NCBI GenBank assembly: GCA_009763385.1
Contig: CM019827.1
Coordinates: 114,851,204 to 114,915,203, forward strand
From: Coix lacryma-jobi var. lacryma-jobi
Lineage: Eukaryota > Streptophyta > Magnoliopsida > Poales > Poaceae
Length of the DNA: 64,000 nucleotides
Direction: 5' to 3'
Position 1 is the first letter of the stretch. The number at the start of each line of letters is the position of its first letter. Positions 55,426-64,000 of the stretch are shown piece after piece. The notes beneath the pieces were generated by a model, which saw only the letters and a program-made list of their open reading frames with translations, did not search any database and was not told where the DNA came from. The position numbers and the translations under genes are program-made.

Positions 55426-58056
55426 ACCACCGTATGAGTGAAGCTAGCTTGGGGGAGGACCCCCTATTCCCGAGGTAAGTATGTTGTACCCATCTATTTG
55501 TTATTTGTTTGAGTCTAGTATTAGTTTTGTTAGTTAGTATCTGTTTAGTAAAATAAAATAAACTTGAAGTAGAGTTTATTAAAAAACTGCTTTATAACTC
55601 TAAAGTACATAGCCTCAACTGCCAAATAATTCCTTTCAAATTTTTAATTAAAAAATCTCATAACAATAAAGATATGATCTTACCCAAAGTTTGGATAGTT
55701 GAGAATTAGAGACAAAAAAGTCTGAGCTGCTTTTTATCTTGTTCTTAGTTCCAATGAGTCTCCGGAAATTTAATTTTAAAACTTTAAACACATGATGAGA
55801 ACCTGTATGACATAATAATTATTTCTAAAGCCTGATAATAAATGATTCATAATTTAAGACTATTTACTCTGCTATAAGTTTCTAACTATGGTAGAGAGGT
55901 TTATCATGCTCTAAAGATCAAGCTTCTATAAATATAAAAGATTCACTCTTCTGAAGTAGTATTGTGTTAGAGGCATGGGACTATGCAAAAATATGAAAAG
56001 GAGGAAAGAAAAAGGGACAAGTGTCCGATTACCTCAAAAAGAAAAAAAGAAAAAATGTGATAAAAATATGAAAAGAAAAAGAATGATAGCCCATGGTCTC
56101 TCTAATTACAATATGCCAGTAAGAGTGGACAAATTTAAAGTCCTTAATACTTGATCTAAGGGTATGACATTTCTCTCCCTAAGCTTTGAACTTTGATTGA
56201 GTAAAGTGTGCTTTTAATCTTAAAAATATATGCAATTTGAAAGATGTCATACAGGGGTTCTCTGAGCTTTTATTATGAAAATCTTACAAAACTCTGGAGT
56301 AAAGTTGGAATGAGGAATTTGAGACATAGTGCTTGACTTGATTGTTTCTGACTTTCAATTATTTTGAACAAAGGTAAAAGATTAGATCTCATTGGCCAAG
56401 GGGACATATGAAAATTCTTCCAATTTCTTTTTAAGAAAGTTTTCAGTTGATGGCTTGGATATTAAAGTAGTTCACAGTTTTACTCTTAGAACCCGATGTT
56501 TGCTAAGGGACTAGCAAAAGTTTAGCTTGGGGGAGTTTGTTGACATCTATTAACTATCATTATTTACCGTCAACAATACTTGAATAAATGCCAAAAAGAA
56601 TTGCCAACTTAGAAATAGGAGGTTTAAACTAACAAATTCCACGAGTTTTGGTGATTCTATATTTTCTAGGGATTAAACAGGAAAACATGACTACATTGCT
56701 TCCCCAAGAAGGAACCCGACATAGATTACTCCACCGCCAAGTCAGGAAGTCTCCAGAGGACACCACGAGGCGGGGCATCTCGAGATCCTGCCCAGTGGGA
56801 CCGACCGGTCTGGTGGGCCCACCGGTCGGTCGGGTCCTGGGCCCCCACGCCTCCTCCTTCCGGAATCTTCCTTCACCGACCTCGAGGACTCATCTCGACC
56901 GTACCTTAAGTCGGTTTGATCCAACGGTCGCGGTTCCATGCCCAGGGCTATATAACCAGACCCCAGACCCCTCCCCTCCAGAGACAGAGAGAAGACAGAG
57001 AGAAGAGAAGTTCAGATCTTCTGACAAAAGTAGAACTAGGGTTTCTACAGAGAAGAGTTAGAGCTCTACTTCAAGTTTAGAGTTTAGTCTAGCTAGGTTC
57101 AAGTAGAGGCGGGCGACTTCGTCGGCATATCTGGCTAGAAGCTTCGTCTGAGTCTCCGGATCGCTGTCGAAGGTTCAGTAATTTTGTATCTTTATTCGAC
57201 TTTGTGCTACATTAATATATTTTAGTTTATTCAGTTTTGGAGTTTATTCTAGTTATATATTTAATATAGATCTGATTATGATAGAGTTTATGATCATGTT
57301 CGTAAAGTACTTAGCTTTATTCCGGATAAAGTTAAGTGGTCAAACTGGTGTAAACATGGTGTTCAGGCCTAGTTTACCTGCGAATACATCCTATGCTCCG
57401 GGTCGAGAGGTAGATCGCAGGAGTGACAGTCCTGTTGAGTCCTTTGTAGTCTTCCCTCCGAGTGTAGACCTTAGTAGGACGCGGTTGCAAGTTAGAATTC
57501 ATTACTTTGTTCTTGATTCTAATTTAGTAATGTCCCTTGATCATAGATGATAGATTAATTAGCTATAAATGATTGTATATTAACTAGAGTAATCACTAGG
57601 CTTAGTAAATATGAAGTAACTTAGGATTCGAATCTCTTAATTAATCTCCTGACTGCTCTACTTGATTCATTTAGTTTGCTCTATCTCTAGAATTCCCATT
57701 ATCATTATTATTCACTATTTATCTTTATCTTGTCTTACCCCTGTTTAGACATGTGAGCAGTTAATGAATGAATAGTAATCTCCACTACCATTAAATTACA
57801 TTTATGTCCATTTGTTTCCCGCTTCACTGTTTCCCTCGGTAAAATATAAATAACGATACCTAGACAACCTGGGTGAAATGCTGCTACAATGGGTATATTT
57901 ATCTGTGCGCTTGCGGATAAATATTTATATCTTTCTTGAGCTAGTGTCACAAATGAATTACATTTCCAGTATCATGTTGGGGATGACAACTTGACATTAG
58001 GTGATGCTAGGAGTGTCCCGTACATTTCTGAGGGCTTTTGCTAGAATCAGTTTACA
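55426..58056 (+). mobile_element. 3' half of a second non-autonomous LTR element
   Basis: The interior (55426-56522) corresponds in reverse to the left interior of the element at 34522-42495; both share AAAAAGGGACAAGTGTCCG and the TTTGCTAAGGGACTAGCAAA segment near the polypurine tract. The polypurine tract TAGCTTGGGGGAGTT (56523-56537) is followed by the 3' LTR from TGTTGACATCTATTAAC (56538) to about 58056. The 5' half is missing: the large Copia element abuts at 55425. The LTR's right end breaks into the reverse transcriptase of the second Copia element; CCAAT after TTTACA would be the right duplication copy. Confidence 0.75.
56949..56955 (+). promoter_or_regulatory. LTR TATA box, conserved
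   Basis: TATATAA within CAGGGCTATATAACCAGACCC matches the box at 51429-51435. Confidence 0.65.
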
Positions 58057-60909
58057 CCAATTCGGAGAGGGGGCCATTGAGGAATGCACTTTTCACGTCC
58101 ATTTGATATAGCTTGAAATCATGGTGAGTAGCAAAGGCATGTAATATACAAATTGACTCAAGCCTAGCTACGGGTGCATAGGTTTCCCCAAAATTCAAAC
58201 CTTCGATTTGAGTGAAACCTTGAGCCACCAACCGTGCTTTGTTCCTTGTAACCACGCCATGCTCGTCTTGCTTGTTGCAGAAGACCCATTTGGTTCCTAT
58301 CACATTTTGCTTGGGCCTTTCCACCAAGGACCAGACTTCATTCCGAGTGAAGTTGTTCAACTCTTCTTGCATAGCCATCACCCAATCCGGATCATCAAGT
58401 GCTTCTTCCACCCTAAGAGGTTCCAAAGAGGAGACACACAAGTAATGTTCACAAAAACTTGCTAAACGAGAACGTGTCGTTACCCCACGTCGTATGCTCC
58501 CCAATATGTTATCAACGGGATGATCCCGTTGAATTGAATGATGAACTTTTGGATGTGTCACGAGTGATCTTCTTTGGATGGGTCCATCTTCATTATATGT
58601 ATGGATGTCTTCATTAGCTTGTTGGTCATCATGTTGAGCTTGAGCTTGATCATCAAGTTGATGTGGCATTTGAACATCATTTGCACTTCCACCTTTCGGA
58701 GTTACGGAAGCTTCACCATGTGCATTCGAATGCACATGATGGACATTTGAATCTTGTGGAGTGTGCAATGGCTCATCTTCATCATCTTGAATCTCAATAG
58801 GCCTCACATCACCAGTCGCAAGCTTCTTGATTGCTTCGGACGGAGGCATGTCATTACCTACAAGCTCATCATTCACTTGCTCCTTTTGGGAGCCATCGGA
58901 TTCATCAAAAGTCACATCTACCGTTAACTCAATAGTGCCGGTGGCATTATTGAATACACGGTAGCCATGTTCGTTAGTACCATAACCAATTAGTAAGCCT
59001 TCATGTACCTTAGGTGCAAACTTTGAGCTTTTGGCCCTCTTGTTAATTATGAAACACTTGCAGCCAAAGACTCTAAAGTAATGCACCTTCAGTTTGTTAC
59101 CGGTTAGGAGCTCATAAGGCGTCTTGTCCCTTAGATTGAGGAGGTAGAGGCGATTGATTGCATGGCAAGCGGTGTTCATCGCCTCCGCCCAAAAGCCATG
59201 AGATGTCTTGTACTCATCCAACATAGATCTTGCGGCTTCAACAAGAGTTCGATTCTTCCTTTCCACAACCCCATTTTGTTGTGGGGTGTATGGAACGGAG
59301 AACTCATGCTTGATTCCTTCATCATCAAGATACTCTTCTATGTTGGTGTTCTTGAACTCGGTCCCGTTGTCACTTCTCACTTTCTTGATCTTGAGCTCAA
59401 ACTCATTTTGAGTCCTTCTTGCAAATTTCTTGAAGATGCCTTGGGTCTCACTTTTATCTGCTAAAAAGAACACCCAAGTGAAGCGAGAATAGTCATCAAC
59501 AATAACAAAACCATATTTGTTACCACCGATGCTTTGGTAAGCAACAGGTCCGATGAGGTCCATATGAAGTAGCTCCAATGGTCTTGTAGTTGACACGATG
59601 TTCTTCATTGGATGCTTCGCTCCAACTTGCTTTCCTGTTTGGCATGCGCTGCAAATCCTATCTTTCTCCAAAGAAACATTGGTTAGTCCAAGGATGTGCC
59701 CTTCCCTTTGAAGTTGGGCCAAGTTCCTCATCCCAACATGAGCTAGTCAGCGATGCCAAAGCCAACTCATGCTAGATTTTGCCATTAGGCATGTCGTAGG
59801 TTCCACCTTACTAGTTGAGAAGTCAACTAGATAAAGCTTTCCCTTCAACGCTCCCTTAAATGCAATAGAGGAATCCCTTCTTCTAGAGACGGTCACACCA
59901 TTATCCGTAAAGAGACAATCGTAACCCATTTCACAAAGTTGAGAAACAGATAACAAATTGTAACTCAACGAATGCACAAGTAATACATTTGAGATAGAAT
60001 TGTCAGTTGAGATAGCAATTTTACCCAAGCCAAGTACCTCTCCTTTTCCATTGTCACCAAACACAATGTTATTGCATCAATCATGGCTTGGTTGAAAAGA
60101 AGTGAACATTTCTTTTGCCCCGATCATATGATTGGTGCATCCACTATCTAACACCCAACTTGTTCCACCGGAGGCATATTCCTACAAAACAAGTTTATGT
60201 TCTCAATTTAGGTACCCAAGTGAGATTGGGTCCTAGGGGGTTAGTCACATAAACTTTGGGCACCTAAACATTTCTCATGATCTCTCTCTTCTTGAGTGCA
60301 CCAACATACTTAACGACAATCTTGTCGTTCTCTCCCCAACAACACAAATAATCACATGTATAGCTTCGTGATATGGGCTTTTGTTGCTTGGGGACCTCCA
60401 CTTACTTCGCCTTGTTGATCTTGTCATTGGCAAGTGTAGCCTTTGGATTGGCAACCTTGTTTGCCTTGTTCATGAGGTCAAAGAGAGGAACCCCTTTATT
60501 AAAGTTAACAAAGGGTACCCCGTTGACCATCTTCCTTCCATTGGCTTTGCCACCATACCTTGTGGCCAATCCCATCCTTGATGGATGGATGTCTTGCGGT
60601 CTTGAGGATGTCTTTTGGTTGTTGCACCTTACACTTGCAACCATTCCTCAAGATCATGTTCAACCTTTGTATCTCCTTGTCTCTCTTCTCTAGCTCAACA
60701 AGGTTAGTTGCACAAGAATTTAAATCAACTTTATAGCATCTTTTGCAACCATTACTAGTTGAGGCATTAGAGCTATCAGAATCCTTAGGAGTAGTTGAAG
60801 ATGTGCTATTCCAAAGAGTGTTGTAGCTTAGTTCAAGAGTTTGATATCTGTCTTGAAAGCTTGTGAGGCTTTCTTGAACCAAGCTAACTTCATTCTTTAG
60901 ACTAGCAAT
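58057..60909 (-). pseudogene. Second SIRE/Maximus-like Copia element: gag end to reverse transcriptase
   Basis: The minus strand encodes the gag C-terminal region (60402-60909), a protease-to-integrase segment (59747-60064), and a long open stretch (58052-59731). That stretch has integrase (CSACQTGKQ, MDLIGP, VRSDNGTEF, QQNGVVERKNRT) and the start of reverse transcriptase (KWVFCNKQ, QMDVKSAFLNGP). A TGA replaces an Arg codon after WLWHR near 59744-59747, and gag frames shift near 60500-60650. It ends abruptly after FLNGPLSELV, where the LTR at 56538-58056 abuts, so the rest of reverse transcriptase, RNase H and the 3' LTR are absent. Integrase is better preserved here than in the first element. 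Confidence 0.82.
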
Positions 60910-63616
60910 TGTCACACCCGGTTTTAAGAACAAAACCAGGTATACACCATATGTGAGCCCAGGAAGTCAAATCTCACATATAGCTACAAATAAAGGGTAA
61001 TATCAATAGACCATGCTCTTATATAACGTATAAAACACAAAGAACATAACCTTAAGGAGCTGACAGCGGGAAGACACTCCGATCTTCAGATGGAGACACC
61101 AACTTCACAGGGAACAACTGACTAGTTGACCACAAGCCTAAGCTATGCCTAGCACTTCCATCGGCCTTCTAGGAAACTCATCTGTGTCATCACCACGCTT
61201 CCGCTGCGCGACTCTGATGGAGACTGGGGTGTGGGGGAAAAGCAAGAGTGAGTCCATGTTGAACTCCACAGGTATAGCAACAAGTGATATAGATCCCAAG
61301 TCTCATGATCAATGTAACATAAATAATGAATAGCATAAAATGGTAAATAATGAACATGTTAACCAACAAAAGTCATAATCTTAATGTAAAAGTCTTCAAG
61401 GCCGCTCGTGTCCTTGAGCAAGGCTGATATATCAGTTTAATAAACTTTGCGCAAAGGTGTACACTTTCCCTGTGAGACGTGAATTGCCCTTTCGCCCGAG
61501 GTGATCAGCCTCTTAACTCACTTCCAAGGAAAGTCGGCAGGGTTCACGATGAAGCTTTTCCAAGGTTCGTCTAACAAGTTAGGGCTGCTAGGTTTCATTA
61601 GTCAGTCTGGGCGATTCAACCAACCGCAGGGATCCCCAGTCTGCTAACCCCCATTTGCGCCACAAGGGTAACCTCTAACAAGCTAGAAAAGGTCCTCATA
61701 CTGAGCTAAAGCCAGAGCCATATAACCCCCATCAGTTGCACTGTAAAACCCGAAGATGCTTGTACAGATAATTTCTTAAGTTGCTAATAAGTCATTTTTA
61801 TCATTCGATGCATACATTAATTAAGTAACATGATCATGATTGTGAAGAGAAAACTCGACTGCTATACTTGCCTTAACTCAAGATCCTTCTTCTGTTGACC
61901 TGTTGACTCTTGATCACGATCTCTGGACCACAGACTTCTTCTTGGTTCAGCAACGTACAACTCACCGACTGGACATATGATCACAGAACACCACACATGC
62001 ATCCAAAAGCAATTCATGCAAAGCAAACATAGCCTATGATTAGAACAGTACATCAATCATAATAAAACAAGATAAAGAGTTTTGGAAAACTGATCTATGA
62101 TCCGCTACGAACACACAGACGCGAAGATCACGCTAATCGGAGTTAAAACGGAAAAGATATGAATTAAACAAGATTAAAGACACTAATTACTAGATTAGAC
62201 TTAACTCAAATTTTAATTATAGAAAACAGTACTGAAAGTTATTTAGTTTGAAAGAACTTTTCGAAACGAATCTAACGCAAGTTGAACGGATCAAATCGGA
62301 GCTAAAATGTGGGTTTTATAAGCATTTTAACTCAGTGGCAAACTTGTAAATAACTGGAAATGCATTTGGATTCAAACCATATTTTAAATCGGATTTTTAA
62401 ATCAAAATCCACCTGGCAAAGGACTGCGGGTTGATTTCGCAAAAGCCGAAGGGCTCTTACGCAAAGTCTCCCGCGAAGGGGTATCGGCGATCCACGGCCA
62501 CGGACGCGCCCGATTAGATCGGGGGAAACGTGCGCAAGGGGCGGGCCGGTGGCGCGCCCAGGCCACGATGTCGTGGCGCTCAGCGCGACGTCGTGCGCGA
62601 GCACGCCATGGACAGCGCACAGGAGCTCGCGGACTCGGCCTACGGGCGTGACTCCGATCAAATAAAAGGGATGGGGAAGGAGCGGGAAACGGAGGGGTCC
62701 TCACCACGGCGAAGGAGGAGACGGGGAGGCGCTATCGTCGGTGCACGGCGAGGTTCGGCGGACGGTGGTCGTCGGCGATGAACGACAGCGACCCTATGCA
62801 AGTACTCGGCGATTAGGGTGATAGAGAGGCCAAGGGAGAGAGAGAGTTAGGGTCCGACGGTGCCGTTGCCGCGACGGAGAGCTCAGCAGAACGTTGTTTG
62901 GCGACGGGGAAGACGGGGCACGGCCGGTCGGCGAGTGGCGGTGCTCGGCGCGGAGATGGCGTGTGGCGCTGGCTCTGCTGTGCGGATGTGGGAAAAGGAG
63001 AGCGGGGAGCGAGCGCGGTCCGATAAATAGACGAGGGAGGGAGAGTGGGAGCGGGACACGACGCGAGGGATGGGAGTGGGGCGAGCGGCGGTTGCGCTCG
63101 GTGCTGCGAGCAAGCAGAGCGCGAGGGAGAGGTTGGGGAAAGGCGCTGACGCGTGGGGACGCTCGGTCAGTGGCAGAGGGGAGGGGAGGTGCGGCAGCTG
63201 CCGACGCTGGCGAGCGGCCACGCTGGGCCGGCTCATGGGCCGCGCAACAGAAAAAGGAGAGGAAGGGAGGGAGCCCAGCGCGGGAATAGAAGAAGGGGAG
63301 GAGGGACCGGTGGGCTGGGCCACCAGGCCGCTCGGGCCGAAAGCAAGGAGGGGGGAGAAAATGAAATAAAACCCTTTTTCTTTTATTTTCAACACTTTTC
63401 AACTCCTTTTCAAATGAATTTTGAATTTAAATCCTTTTTCCGCCAAAACCACTCATCTCAAAAAGAAATAGGATGCCTCAGCATGAATGCCACATCATGT
63501 TGCTAGCTTAGTTTTGATTTTATGAAAATTATTTAATCCTAGATTAAATGCACACCAAAATCAATAAAGAAACATTTTCACCTATTTTAAAATTGGGCAA
63601 ATTTTTGGGTGTCACA
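60910..63616 (-). mobile_element. Large solo LTR inside gag of the second Copia element
   Basis: The ends TGTCACACCC and GGGTGTCACA are exact inverted repeats of 10 bases. They lie within an exact GCAAT duplication (60905-60909, 63617-63621). The 2.7-kb LTR has a minus-strand TATTTATC near 63023-63030, followed by a GC-rich leader, so it was probably transcribed on the minus strand. Apparent ORFs around 62400-63400 lie in the GC-rich leader in several frames at once and look like chance. The Gypsy-like assignment rests only on the terminal words. Confidence 0.85.
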
Positions 63617-63621
63617 GCAAT

Positions 63622-64000
63622 TGAGTCATTACTCGTGGAACACTCCTTAGCCAACTTCTTGTTAGAGTCATTGGCTAAAGATAGTTCCACGGTCAATTTC
63701 TCAACCTTCAACTTCTCCTTGGCAAGAGAGGCTTCTAATGCAAGGTTCTTTTCTCTCTCTTGAGAGATCAAGTCCCCTTGCAAAATAAGACTCTCATTCC
63801 GAATCTCCAACTTAGTAAGCAATTTTAATATTTTAGGTCCTCCTTTCTTACCAAAATTTTTGATTATGCAAAGTTCAAAATCATCCACATCATCATCACT
63901 ATACTCATCACTAGAACAAATTGGAAGAGCTAGATGATACCTTCTCATCCTTAGCCATGAAGCAAGAATGAATGAAGTCATCCTCGTCATCGGAGAGATC
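63622..64000 (-). pseudogene. Gag of the second Copia element, continuing beyond the window
   Basis: A minus-strand frame with SSDEYSDDDVDD and a long Lys/Glu/Leu coiled coil (LALEASLAKEKLKVEKL and on) continues across the solo LTR into 60909 (SLKNEVSLVQESL). It matches the gag middle region of SIRE-like elements. The start is outside the window. Confidence 0.7.

Noticed and set aside
62400..63506. ORFs of 100-200 residues on both strands rich in Arg, Pro and Ser
   Set aside because: Chance frames in the GC-rich leader half of a solo LTR; none continues past the LTR.
1..64000. Search for tRNA, rRNA, organellar or bacterial inserts
   Set aside because: Only tRNA-complementary primer sites of retroelements were seen. 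No tRNA cloverleaf, rRNA segment or organellar gene could be recognised by eye.

Overview
The window is nuclear DNA from a grass, most likely a panicoid. The evidence is the abundance of SIRE/Maximus-like Copia LTRs, an RTE-clade LINE, grass-type MITEs, and two spliced host genes with grass-like coding sequence. This placement is inference. I saw no bacterial or organellar features and recognised no tRNA, rRNA or CRISPR array.

Layout. Bases 1-5010 are retroelement remnants: a partial Copia-type LTR (1-1613), a 5' LTR with primer-binding site of a TGTTGA-type element (1646-3619), another LTR-like piece, and a possible Helitron. Bases 5011-26900 form a gene island. A full-length RTE LINE with an uninterrupted 1074-residue ORF and a perfect 20-bp target duplication sits at 6921-10233. 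Next comes a three-exon receptor kinase (11842-15182) whose ectodomain looks like the brassinosteroid receptor BRI1 but whose kinase looks like the MIK2-like class. It is followed by two MITEs and by a 13-exon gene for the organellar tRNA threonylcarbamoyl-transferase (TsaD/GCP1 family, 16878-23946). That gene carries an L1 fragment in intron 5 and a 1.5-kb retro-insertion in intron 12.

Bases 26919-64000 are a nested retrotransposon block. A SIRE/Maximus-like Copia element on the minus strand (28324-55425) has been opened by three insertions: a solo LTR (30862-33265), a complete non-autonomous LTR element with about 2% divergent LTRs (34522-42495), and a solo LTR (49085-52319) that itself holds another solo LTR (49222-51146). 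All four have TG...CA ends and 5-bp duplications; three duplications are exact and one has a mismatch. Right of this block are the 3' half of a relative of the non-autonomous element (55426-58056) and a second Copia element on the minus strand (58057 to the window end), itself interrupted by a solo LTR (60910-63616).

The most unusual signals are the BRI1-ectodomain/MIK2-like-kinase chimera, the intact RTE element, and islands of short self-complementary words. Each Copia LTR family has its own word. In three families the island lies just upstream of the LTR TATA box, and one of these words recurs inside the Copia element, upstream of the leader of its extra ORF.
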